In this document: in pieces, positions 1 through 7,619 of the stretch
How the letters are laid out: each line of letters starts with the position of its first letter
Numbering within the stretch: position 1 is the first letter of the stretch
Origin: CAYMSF01 sp964392985
Lineage (GTDB): Bacteria > Verrucomicrobiota > Lentisphaeria > Victivallales > Victivallaceae
Direction: 5' to 3'
Assembly (NCBI GenBank): GCA_964392985.1
Contig: CAYMSF010000010.1
Span: forward strand, 1 to 64,000
Length of the DNA stretch: 64,000 bases
Translations under genes and position numbers: made by a program
The notes under the pieces: model-generated
Database searches by the model: none
What the model was told of the DNA's origin: nothing
What the model saw: the letters and a program-made list of their open reading frames with translations, nothing else

Positions 1-558
1 CCACCAGAATGTCTCCACTCTTTTGGGGCGGACTTTTAATCTAGCACTCTCCTCACCAGAAGCAAATCATTTTCTAACTTTTTTTAAAGTTTTTTCAACG
101 TTTATAACTCTGAACTCAATAAATAGCCGCCCTATCCTCAAAAAATGGCAGATTTTTAGACTTTTTCTTCATTTTTTTGACCACATTTGTTAGTAAATTG
201 TTATAATTCGATAAATCCAGTCGCTTGAAATATAACGACTGGATTGTTTTTTATTTAATAAGCACCGTTTTTATTTTTAGCTTGATTTACCTGAAATAAC
301 ACGAATTATTATTCCCATAATTATTAAATTCATTACCATTGATGAGCTCAATTATAAATGTTTACTCTTGACCAATTGGCTACTGTTTGATATGTATGCA
401 ATATTATGTGCTGTTGATTTACTTAAATCATAGTGGACAAAGCTAATATCAGGAGTTAATTTATACTGGAATCAGGATAACATAATTCAGCGAAAAAAGC
501 CTAATATATGCAGTATATTGCTGGTGCCTCGCTGAAACACACAAAGGAATAGGATAAA
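1..558. other. Intergenic region before the DUF1015 gene
   Basis: AT-rich stretch with no convincing gene on either strand. It contains one clear rightward terminator (214-252), listed separately, and a weaker AT-only dyad near 76-95 followed by Ts. The terminator implies that a plus-strand transcript enters from outside the window. Nothing between the terminator and 543 looks like a gene or a recognisable regulatory RNA; a promoter for the downstream gene is presumably there but I could not pick one with confidence. Confidence 0.6.
214..252 (+). terminator. Rho-independent terminator
   Basis: A perfect 10-bp stem (AATCCAGTCG at 214-223 with CGACTGGATT at 236-245) with a 12-base AT-rich loop is followed by G and six Ts. 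The T-run lies only on the plus-strand side, so it ends a rightward transcript originating left of the window. Confidence 0.85.
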
Positions 559-1788
559 ATGGCGACAGTACTTCCATTTAACGGATTATTACCCTCGCAA
601 GAAGTTGCAGCAAAAGTTGCGGCCGTGCCATACGATGTAGTAAACACAGAAGAGGCGGCAAGTCTCGCAGCAGGCAACCCATTGAGTTTTTTGCGTGTTT
701 CCAGGCCTGAAATTGAGCTTGAGGAAGGAATTGATCTGCACGATGATCAGGTTTATGCAAAAGCGCTGTCAAATTTTCAACGTTTATGCATTGAAGCGCC
801 ATTAAAACAAGATGCGAACAAACATCTTTACATTTATCGTTTAAAAATGGGCAAACATGTACAAACCGGCGTTGTCGGCGCCGTTTCTGCGGATGAATAC
901 AATCGCAACATTATTAAAAAACATGAAAAGACCAGAAAAGATAAGGAAGATGACCGTACCCGTCATGTAATGACACTGCGTTCACACACCGGACCGGCAT
1001 TTCTCACCTATCGTGACTCCGCAATAATTGACAGCAAGATTGCCGCGATTACCAGCACCACGCCGCTGTTCGACTTTACCGCACCGGATGGCATTGAGCA
1101 TACCTTGTGGCGGGCTGATATCAATACAAGCGAGGAACTTTCAAAACTATTTAAAGCAATTCCCTATCTCTATATAGCGGATGGACATCATCGCAGCGCG
1201 GCCGCGGCGCGTACCGCCGCAGAATGCCGCCCGAAAAACCAGGAATGCCGTGGCGATGAAGATTATAATTTTTTCCTCGCTGTTACCTTCCCCTCCTCGC
1301 AATTACGCATTCTTCCCTATAACCGGGTAGTTAAAAGCTTGAACGGGATGAGCAAGGAAAAATTCATCACAATGCTGGAAAATAAATTTGTGGTCAGCCC
1401 CGCAGTCAACCCGCAACCAGAGCACGGCGGAGAATTCTGCCTTTACCTTGATCATCAGTGGTATCTGGTAAAACCCAAGTTCAATCCTGCTGAACTGGGG
1501 GTGATTGAAAGGCTCGACGTCAGCATTCTCCAAGACAATATTCTTTCACCACTGCTTGGAATCAATGACCCGCGTACCAGTAAAGAAATCGACTTTATTG
1601 GCGGCATTCGTGGTACTGCTGAGCTGGAAAAACTCGTTGACAGCGGTAAATATGCAGTAGGATTTTCCATGTTCCCGACGACGCTGGAACAGTTGATGGA
1701 TATAGCCGATGCCGGCGAAATCATGCCTCCGAAATCAACGTGGTTCGAACCAAAACTTCGTGACGGCATGGTCTGCCATAACTTTTAG
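559..1788 (+). CDS. DUF1015 family protein (possible serine kinase family)
   Basis: A 409-aa full-length member of DUF1015. The family hallmark is visible near residues 205-220 as YIADGHHRSAAAAR, which resembles the ParB/Srx-type nucleotide-binding loop; the N-terminus (LPFNGLLPSQEVAAKVAAVPYD) is also typical. From memory, homologues often sit beside serA/serC and some ParB-like relatives phosphorylate free serine, so a role in serine metabolism is plausible, but no serine gene is next to it here. An AAGGA ribosome-binding site lies 10 bases before the ATG. The stop codon falls inside the first bases of the structured repeat at 1784-1983, which probably supplies its terminator. Family assignment is firm; function is inferred. 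Confidence 0.85.
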   Translation: MATVLPFNGLLPSQEVAAKVAAVPYDVVNTEEAASLAAGNPLSFLRVSRPEIELEEGIDLHDDQVYAKALSNFQRLCIEAPLKQDANKHLYIYRLKMGKHVQTGVVGAVSADEYNRNIIKKHEKTRKDKEDDRTRHVMTLRSHTGPAFLTYRDSAIIDSKIAAITSTTPLFDFTAPDGIEHTLWRADINTSEELSKLFKAIPYLYIADGHHRSAAAARTAAECRPKNQECRGDEDYNFFLAVTFPSSQLRILPYNRVVKSLNGMSKEKFITMLENKFVVSPAVNPQPEHGGEFCLYLDHQWYLVKPKFNPAELGVIERLDVSILQDNILSPLLGINDPRTSKEIDFIGGIRGTAELEKLVDSGKYAVGFSMFPTTLEQLMDIADAGEIMPPKSTWFEPKLRDGMVCHNF

Positions 1789-1983
1789 ATGATGCCTGCG
1801 GCATCAAACGTTTATAGCACGAAAGACAGGGGATTGTTCGACCCTCACAGGGTCGCAGGTGGATTTGATCGATTTTGCTATAAACGTGTTATCCCGCTGG
1901 GATAATAAAAAGTCTAACTGAAATGAGATAGAGACGATCCAAGGCACTCGTCTTTTTTTAAAATTTCAACATTATAGAGTATA
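1784..1983 (+). repeat. Structured dispersed repeat, copy 1
   Basis: About 200 bases that recur, reverse-complemented, at 25440-25638. Order of parts: hairpin GATGCC/GGCATC (1791-1805), a long-range 11-bp stem (CGTTTATAGCA 1809-1819 with TGCTATAAACG 1876-1886) enclosing hairpin CGACCCT/AGGGTCG (1839-1855), hairpin TTATCCC/GGGATAA (1889-1905), a terminator-like hairpin (1932-1959) and an end motif TATAGAGTATA. The stems are identical in both copies while several loop bases differ, which suggests selection on base pairing. It begins at the stop codon of the DUF1015 gene. It resembles intergenic palindromic (REP/BIME-like) elements; I do not recognise a named family. Confidence 0.8.
1932..1959 (+). 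terminator. Probable terminator at the end of repeat copy 1
   Basis: AGACGA (1932-1937) pairs with TCGTCT (1948-1953), followed by a run of seven Ts ending at 1959. It would end transcription of the DUF1015 gene. In repeat copy 2 the corresponding place has a different palindrome (TAGACAATTGTCTA), so the hairpin is kept while its sequence changes. Confidence 0.6.
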
Positions 1984-2000
1984 ATCTAAACCGATTTATG

Positions 2001-2034
2001 AAAAAACGAAACGGTCTTTACCGTTTCGTTTTTT
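2001..2034. terminator. Bidirectional rho-independent terminator
   Basis: A perfect 14-bp stem, AAAAAACGAAACGG with CCGTTTCGTTTTTT, with the six-base loop TCTTTA. The stem has A-tracts on the left and T-tracts on the right, so it can work in both directions. It lies just downstream of the minus-strand carboxypeptidase gene and downstream of the plus-strand DUF1015 gene, between convergent transcripts. Confidence 0.9.
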
Positions 2035-2049
2035 ATTTGCTGTCAGCTA

Positions 2050-3213
2050 TTACTGTTCCGGATCTTTTTCTTTTGCCGCGGTTTTCTTCTTCTTCGGCAG
2101 ACTTTTCTTGGCGGCAACTTTTTCTTTTGAAGGCGCGTTAGTCACGCTTTTATCGAATTTAGCCAGTTCCTCAGGGTTGTCAATAACCGCAACGCGGCGG
2201 TATCCCCAATCAAGCAATTTGCGTACTGCCAGATTACGGTCATTTGAAGATTTATACCCTGTTACAACGGCTACAAGGCGTTTACCGCCGCGGACACAGG
2301 TTACAGTGATGCAGAAGCCGGATACGCGAATGTATCCGGTTTTCATGCCATTAACACCGGCGCAATCTCTGACCAGCTTATTGGTATTGGTAATAACTTG
2401 ATAAGACTTGTTATTCTTTTCTCTGAATGAGTCATAGACTTTGGTCGTCCAGGTTAATAACTGCGGATACTCCAGCAACTGTTCTGCCAGTATCGCCATA
2501 CCTTCAGGACTGCTTTTAGAATTTTCACCGGACTCGTTGGGTAATCCATGCGGATTGACAAAAGTGGTTGAAGGCATCTTCAACTGTTTAGCGCGTTCAT
2601 TCATCTTATTAACGAATCCGGCGACATCTCCGCCACTCAAAAAATCGGCCACCAGATATGCAGAGTCATTGGCGCTCTTAATGGCAATCGTTTTCAATAA
2701 TTCACCCAGCGGAAAGCTTTCTTTCGGGTCGAGATATACTTGACTGCCGCCTATTTTTGAAGATAATGGAGTAACTTGAACCATTGTTTCAAGCGTGATC
2801 TCCGGGCGTTTCTGCATCGCCTCAAAAGCCAGCAATAGAGTCATCATTTTAGTCATAGAAGCAATGGGTTCAGCCTCGCGTGGATTCTTCGCCCACAAAA
2901 CATTCCTGCTGTCCAGGTCAACGAGAATACCGCTGGTCGCCTCGCTGGAAAGGGCAATACAAGGGATATTCCCGTCAATCGCATCTTTATAGCGAAAAAA
3001 TTTTGTTGGAACCGTAGTGGGCTTTATCGCATTAGCATTACCCGGGATTCCAGTTTTAGCGCCATCGGCCTTGTCTGCATCTGTAGCAGTCTGTGCGACC
3101 GCTGGCGGAACGGTGGATTCCGTCTTTTCACCCTTGAAAAACATGCGAATAACAACAAAATGAGCAACAACTATCACCACAAGAATCGCTCCGAAAGTCA
3201 AACATTTCTTCAT
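2050..3213 (-). CDS. D-alanyl-D-alanine carboxypeptidase (peptidase S11)
   Basis: A 387-aa penicillin-binding protein of the DacA type that trims the terminal D-alanine from peptidoglycan stem peptides. All three active-site motifs are present: SxxK as Ser119-Met-Thr-Lys122, SxN as Ser180-Ala-Asn182, and KTG at 291-293. An uncleaved-looking hydrophobic segment at residues 5-25 anchors it in the inner membrane with the enzyme in the periplasm. It lacks an obvious C-terminal amphipathic helix; instead it ends in a Lys-rich tail from about residue 360. The gene sits 16 bases downstream of leuA on the same strand and is followed by the strong terminator at 2001-2034, so the two are probably co-transcribed. 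Function is well supported. Confidence 0.92.
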   Translation of the reverse strand: MKKCLTFGAILVVIVVAHFVVIRMFFKGEKTESTVPPAVAQTATDADKADGAKTGIPGNANAIKPTTVPTKFFRYKDAIDGNIPCIALSSEATSGILVDLDSRNVLWAKNPREAEPIASMTKMMTLLLAFEAMQKRPEITLETMVQVTPLSSKIGGSQVYLDPKESFPLGELLKTIAIKSANDSAYLVADFLSGGDVAGFVNKMNERAKQLKMPSTTFVNPHGLPNESGENSKSSPEGMAILAEQLLEYPQLLTWTTKVYDSFREKNNKSYQVITNTNKLVRDCAGVNGMKTGYIRVSGFCITVTCVRGGKRLVAVVTGYKSSNDRNLAVRKLLDWGYRRVAVIDNPEELAKFDKSVTNAPSKEKVAAKKSLPKKKKTAAKEKDPEQ

Positions 3214-3229
3214 AGTTTCAAAATCCTGG

Positions 3230-4918
3230 TTATATTGATTCAGAACGGTTCAATGCGCTGAACAGCGCAGCGATTGCCGCCCGGTCTATATTTGAATGTT
3301 GTCCGGCACCGTAAATTAATTTACCATCGCCCTGCCGCTTGATGCCGACAAAAGCAATAGCAACGGCATCTGCGGAATGCCCCATCGATTTTTCCGAGAA
3401 GTCGTCGAGGATAAATGCCGGCACGGCCGGACAGCTTTGCAACGCATTTGTTACTGCGGAAATGGGACCATTGCCACGGCCACAGAGCTGATGATTTTTT
3501 CCTTTGACGCTGACGGTTAAACCGAGAGTAATCTGGTCGCCTTTTTTATTGCTGTTCAATTCGCGATTAAATTCTTTCAGCTTGAAAATGCCGGAGACAT
3601 TGACAAAATTGTCCAAAAACATCTGATAGACTTCCTGTGAGCTGATTTCTCCGCCTTTGGCATCAGCCAGACGCTGAATAACCGCGCCAATCTCCGGCAA
3701 CATCTGTTTCGGCGGAAAAATGTGAAATTCTTTTTCAAGCACGAACGCTATTCCGCCCTTGCCGGACTGGCTGTTAATGCGAATGAGTTTTTCATAGTTC
3801 CGCCCTATGTCAGCCGGATCTATGTGCAAATACGGCACTTTCCATCCCTGCAGGAAAAAAGCTGAGCTTTCCGCAATTCTATCCATTCCCTTGCGAATTG
3901 CATCCTGATGAGAACCGGAAAATGCAGTAAATACCAGTTGTCCGGCATAGGGATGCCGCGGATGTACATCAATCCCGGAACAATCTTCAACGATTCTCAC
4001 GATTTCAGGCATATTGGAAAAATCCAGACCAATATCAATCCCGCGGGAAAAGAGATTCAACGCCAACGTTGTAATATCCAGATTGCCAGTGCGTTCACCG
4101 TGACCGAAAATAGTACCTTCAACACGGTCCGCTCCGGCAAGCAAAGCCATTTCGCTGGCGGCAACAGCACACCCCTGGTCATTGTGGGCATGAATGCTGA
4201 TTGTGGTCTCTTTCAAATAAGGATAATGCCGGCAGAAATATTCAATCATATCCGCATATTGATATGGCGGACGCCTTTCCACGGTTGCAGGAAGATTCAG
4301 GATAAAATCCTTCTTTTTTGATTTTCCCCAGGTTTCCTTGACTGCCTTGCAGAGATCAATGACGAAGTCCAGATTGCTGTCAGTAAATTCTTCAGGTGAA
4401 AATTCATAGCCGATTTTTCCAGTCATCCCGCTGGATTTTATGGCTTTCATAATCATGCTGGTGCCTTCCACCGCCATATTTTTGACAGCGACGGGATCAC
4501 GGTCAAAAACGAATTGTCCGTGTAATTCCGATGTCGCCACATAGCAGTGAATTATTGCCTGTTTGACACCGAGCAACGATTCGACAGAGCGGTCAATCAA
4601 ATGTTTTCTGGCTTGAGTCAGAATAGATATCCGGACATCGTCAGGAATGCGATTTTCCTCAATCAGTTTTCTGACAAAGTCAAAATCATCCTGAGATGCA
4701 GAGGGAAATCCAACTTCGATTTCTTTAAAGCCTATGTTGACCAGCAATTCAAAATAAGCCATTTTTCTCGCCGGATTCATGGGTTCGGGTAAGGCTTGAT
4801 TGCCGTCGCGAAGGTCAACAGATGTCCATATCGGCGCATGGGTAATCTGCCGGTCAGGCCATTGCCGCCGGGTAATTGCGATTGGTTCAGGGTAACGATA
4901 TTTCGGGTAATTTTTCAT
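3230..4918 (-). CDS. leuA: 2-isopropylmalate synthase (long LeuA type)
   Basis: Condenses acetyl-CoA with 2-oxoisovalerate in the first committed step of leucine synthesis. This is the long (about 560-aa) LeuA branch: N-terminal catalytic DRE-TIM barrel with TSVDLRDGNQAL and the metal-binding HAHNDQG motif, and a C-terminal leucine-binding regulatory domain from roughly residue 430. An upstream in-frame ATG would add 17 residues, but the ATG at 4918 is preceded by AAGGAT at a normal spacing and begins MKNYPKYRYPEPI, as in homologues. A second, shorter synthase of the same superfamily is encoded at 31784-33325. No leuB or leuCD is nearby. Confidence 0.93.
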   Translation of the reverse strand: MKNYPKYRYPEPIAITRRQWPDRQITHAPIWTSVDLRDGNQALPEPMNPARKMAYFELLVNIGFKEIEVGFPSASQDDFDFVRKLIEENRIPDDVRISILTQARKHLIDRSVESLLGVKQAIIHCYVATSELHGQFVFDRDPVAVKNMAVEGTSMIMKAIKSSGMTGKIGYEFSPEEFTDSNLDFVIDLCKAVKETWGKSKKKDFILNLPATVERRPPYQYADMIEYFCRHYPYLKETTISIHAHNDQGCAVAASEMALLAGADRVEGTIFGHGERTGNLDITTLALNLFSRGIDIGLDFSNMPEIVRIVEDCSGIDVHPRHPYAGQLVFTAFSGSHQDAIRKGMDRIAESSAFFLQGWKVPYLHIDPADIGRNYEKLIRINSQSGKGGIAFVLEKEFHIFPPKQMLPEIGAVIQRLADAKGGEISSQEVYQMFLDNFVNVSGIFKLKEFNRELNSNKKGDQITLGLTVSVKGKNHQLCGRGNGPISAVTNALQSCPAVPAFILDDFSEKSMGHSADAVAIAFVGIKRQGDGKLIYGAGQHSNIDRAAIAALFSALNRSESI

Positions 4919-5101
4919 AACAAATTCATCCTTGCAAAGTGATGCCAGAGGGAATATACCGTATGGCAATCACGAAAGCTGTTCATCTTTAATTAATTTT
5001 TGAACAGCTAAACATTCAAACAGAGAATATATACCTGCTTATGGAAAACTCCAATTAGATTAAGGAATATTTTTGCGAGTTTCGGATAAACGTGATATTT
5101 C

Positions 5102-5863
5102 TCAGCGTTTGCTGTTAATTATTCTCACAGCTGCACACGCCGCGCCAAAACCATTGTCAATATTAACAACAGTAACGCCGGCGGAGCAACTGTTTAACAT
5201 TCCGAACAAAGCGGTAAAGCCGTTCAGAGCCGCGCCATAGCCGATGCTGGTAGGAACTGCGATAACCGGGCATTTTACGACGCCACCAATAACACTTGGC
5301 AATGCGCCCTCCATCCCGGCGACCACAATTATAGCATCGGCGCGTCTAAGTCGGTCGGCCTCGGCAAAAAGGCGGTGAATACCGGCAACGCCAACGTCTG
5401 AGAGCAGTTCCGCCCCGCAATCGCACAACTCGGCGGTGTGTTTCGCCTCTAACGCAACTTTCAAATCGGACGTGCCGGCGCTGACAATTAAAATCAAACC
5501 GTTTGTTGTTGATTTTATGGATTGGTTACGGAGAATAAATGTCCTTGCCAACGGGTCATATTCGGCTGCCGGAATTTCACGTGCCAGTATCTCTCCGGCA
5601 TCGGGCTTGATTCTGGTCACAAGGACATGACTGCCATGGCGGCTGACCTCAGGGATGATCTGGCGTAATTGCTCTAATGATTTACCTTCGCCATAAATGA
5701 ATTCAGGGAAACCGCAGCGGTGTTGCCTGGAGTGGTCGATTCTGGCAAATCCCAGGTCGCCAATTTCTTCATCTTTGGCAAGAGCGGCAAAGGCGGAAAA
5801 AATATCAATCTCTCCAGCCTTTATCCGTTTTGCCATTTCAATTATATCTGCTTCAGAATTCAT
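5102..5863 (-). CDS. larB: LarB-like nickel-pincer cofactor synthase (PurE-related)
   Basis: A 253-aa protein with a C-terminal PurE/NCAIR-mutase-like domain; characteristic stretches are VSAGTSDLKVALEAKHTAEL and PTSIGYGAALNGFTALFGML. LarB carboxylates nicotinic acid adenine dinucleotide and hydrolyses its phosphoanhydride in the first step of making the nickel-pincer nucleotide cofactor of lactate racemase (LarA) and related enzymes. It normally works with LarC and LarE, neither of which is in this window, so it is an isolated gene here. It lies upstream of leuA on the same strand but 183 bases away, so co-transcription is uncertain. Confidence 0.85.
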   Translation of the reverse strand: MNSEADIIEMAKRIKAGEIDIFSAFAALAKDEEIGDLGFARIDHSRQHRCGFPEFIYGEGKSLEQLRQIIPEVSRHGSHVLVTRIKPDAGEILAREIPAAEYDPLARTFILRNQSIKSTTNGLILIVSAGTSDLKVALEAKHTAELCDCGAELLSDVGVAGIHRLFAEADRLRRADAIIVVAGMEGALPSVIGGVVKCPVIAVPTSIGYGAALNGFTALFGMLNSCSAGVTVVNIDNGFGAACAAVRIINSKR

Positions 5864-6012
5864 TATTTTTCCATCGCCTAGTGTACAAATCCAATAAAAA
5901 TTAATAAATATATCAAAATCTTGTGTAACTTAATCTACCTTTATTACGCGATTTATCAAACTGAAATTGCAATAAGGAATGACTGAACAACTGCCCGGTC
6001 AGTGTTCAAGCC

Positions 6013-6378
6013 TTAATGCGGCGCCAGTAGAACCAGCGGATACCACGGTAAATTCCGTAAAATACCATATAACAAAATCACGCCAAGCAGAGTCCAGCCG
6101 GTAATTGGATGAATCATCAAACGTTTATTGCATAGCAGGATTGCGACCGCTGGAACAAGGAAAAAAATCAGTTGGTTTTTGGCAAACGCACCGGAAAAAT
6201 CTCCGTGCAGGAGACAAATAATCAACCTCATGACACCACAGCCGGGACAATGCAGACCAGTGAGTTCATGGAGTGGACAGGGCGGAAAAAGAGAGGCGAG
6301 CGGGAGCTTAAATAGAACAACAGCTACGATTCCAACTAAAATTCCGAACGCAATTCCTAAGTATAGCCACCGTCGCAT
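6013..6378 (-). CDS. DUF2752 membrane protein
   Basis: A 121-aa protein with three predicted membrane segments: one at the N-terminus, one around residues 65-80 and one near 90-110. Between the first two lies the family signature CPLHELTGLHCPGCGVMRL, a Cys-rich loop. The biochemical role of DUF2752 is unknown. It is the last gene of a three-gene set with the CD225-like and DUF4190-like proteins (12 bases after the former), a grouping common in anaerobic bacteria. Confidence 0.8.
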   Translation of the reverse strand: MRRWLYLGIAFGILVGIVAVVLFKLPLASLFPPCPLHELTGLHCPGCGVMRLIICLLHGDFSGAFAKNQLIFFLVPAVAILLCNKRLMIHPITGWTLLGVILLYGILRNLPWYPLVLLAPH

Positions 6379-6390
6379 GAATTTATCGTA

Positions 6391-6726
6391 TTATTGTGGT
6401 TGAGGAAAGTTGGCCAAAGCTCCAGCCATACTGATTGCGACCCAGATTATTTGAGAAACCAGACCTAGCCCGAAAGCAATCCAACACCATTTTTTGGCTT
6501 GCGCCGCAGCTTTTGTCGCTCCTTCAAGATCGCCGGCAGCTGCCTTAGAGTTGACCTGACAGGAATAGACTATTGCCGGAATACCAAGCGGCAGACAACA
6601 CAGCACGGTTACCAGAATTGACCAGACGAGATAAGATTTAACACTGACCGCACCCAAAGGCGCATCACAGCCGACGCAATTAACAGCAGTTTCTTCGTTC
6701 TTTGCTCCGCATTTTCTGCAAAACAT
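6391..6726 (-). CDS. Zinc-ribbon CD225/dispanin-like membrane protein
   Basis: A 111-aa protein: an N-terminal zinc ribbon (MFCRKCGAKNE... with a second pair CVGC at residues 17-20) joined to a two-helix membrane domain matching CD225/dispanin, including CCLPLGIPAIVYSCQVN and the amphipathic stretch GDLEGATKAAAQAKKWCWI. CD225 is the fold of animal IFITM proteins; bacterial members have no settled function. It is preceded by a GAGG ribosome-binding site and closely followed by the DUF2752 gene. The assignment rests on motif recognition and is fairly sure. Confidence 0.8.
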   Translation of the reverse strand: MFCRKCGAKNEETAVNCVGCDAPLGAVSVKSYLVWSILVTVLCCLPLGIPAIVYSCQVNSKAAAGDLEGATKAAAQAKKWCWIAFGLGLVSQIIWVAISMAGALANFPQPQ

Positions 6727-6812
6727 TCGACACCTCGCAGTTAGATGGTTTATTTATTATGAGTCGCTTGTGAACAAATTTTGTCTGTTTTTCGTGATTT
6801 ACAGGTGGCTCA

Positions 6813-7277
6813 TTAGTAACGGCAAACGGTAGAAATTATTATACCGATAAAGATAACCCCGTAGAGCAGTGAAAAAACAGTACCGAGAAACATTCCGTTC
6901 CATGAATGGGTACGGTCCTGCGTTCCGGGGCGGGCAAGCGCTATGCCTTTTGAACCGAGGATTATCGCGGCGATTCCAACCGGAATGCCGAGGAAAGGAA
7001 TCACCGATACCATGCCGAGATAGTAGGACCAAAGCGCAAATTTATTAACATCTACTTCCGCAGCCGGCTTTTCTTTCGGCTTCTTTTTACGGTCAAAAAC
7101 ATAGCCGCAAAGTTGGCAGGAATAATTGACTTTATTGTTTGAGGCGCCACATTTCCTGCAAAGCACAACGTCAGCATCCAAATCGCTGACCAAGGCACAC
7201 TCCTCGCAACGAATACTCTTTCCATCTTCCTGAACAAACGACTTTTTGCACTGTTCACAAACGATTGTTTCTGGCAT
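6813..7277 (-). CDS. Zinc-ribbon DUF4190-like membrane protein
   Basis: A 154-aa protein with two N-terminal Cys pairs of a zinc ribbon (CEQCKKSF and CEECALV, residues about 7-28) and a second ribbon (CRKCGASN ... CQLCGY, about 40-60), followed by two or three hydrophobic helices. The membrane part (ALWSYYLGMVSVIPFLGIP...GSKGIALARP) matches DUF4190, a domain of unknown role common in small bacterial membrane proteins. It is the first gene of the cluster with the CD225-like and DUF2752 genes. Confidence 0.78.
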   Translation of the reverse strand: MPETIVCEQCKKSFVQEDGKSIRCEECALVSDLDADVVLCRKCGASNNKVNYSCQLCGYVFDRKKKPKEKPAAEVDVNKFALWSYYLGMVSVIPFLGIPVGIAAIILGSKGIALARPGTQDRTHSWNGMFLGTVFSLLYGVIFIGIIISTVCRY

Positions 7278-7619
7278 AGTTGTTCCCGAATTTTCTATGA
7301 GCTATTAACTTCCTGTCAAATTATACTCTTAACAACGTGATGGTGGAATCACCGGTTAAAGCAAAATATAATCACGATGCTAACTGCAATTTTCCTCCGG
7401 CGTATTAAAATACTTCCTCAATAACTAAAATACCGGCAATTTTACCCTTGATTCAGACAATGTTTTGGATAAAGATTAATTACTTTGTAAGACACAATAG
7501 ATGTAAAATGATGAAAATCAACAAAAAATATTGTAATTTGTTATTTAATTCAATTTTAAAACTAAATTTACGCTAAACGCGATTCCGTAATGAATAGAGA
7601 ATATGTCATCTTGATGAAT
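7278..7619. other. AT-rich intergenic region
   Basis: No ORF of note and no RNA gene seen. It contains only a small dyad GTGAT/ATCAC near 7338-7353 without a T-run. It lies upstream of the minus-strand zinc-ribbon cluster, so it should hold that promoter, and downstream of the glycosyltransferase gene. Confidence 0.5.

Noticed and set aside
3908..4321. Plus-strand ORF inside leuA
   Set aside because: Antisense shadow of a well-conserved gene, no ribosome-binding site and no family features.
7338..7353. Small dyad GTGAT/ATCAC as a terminator
   Set aside because: Short stem and no following T-run on either strand.
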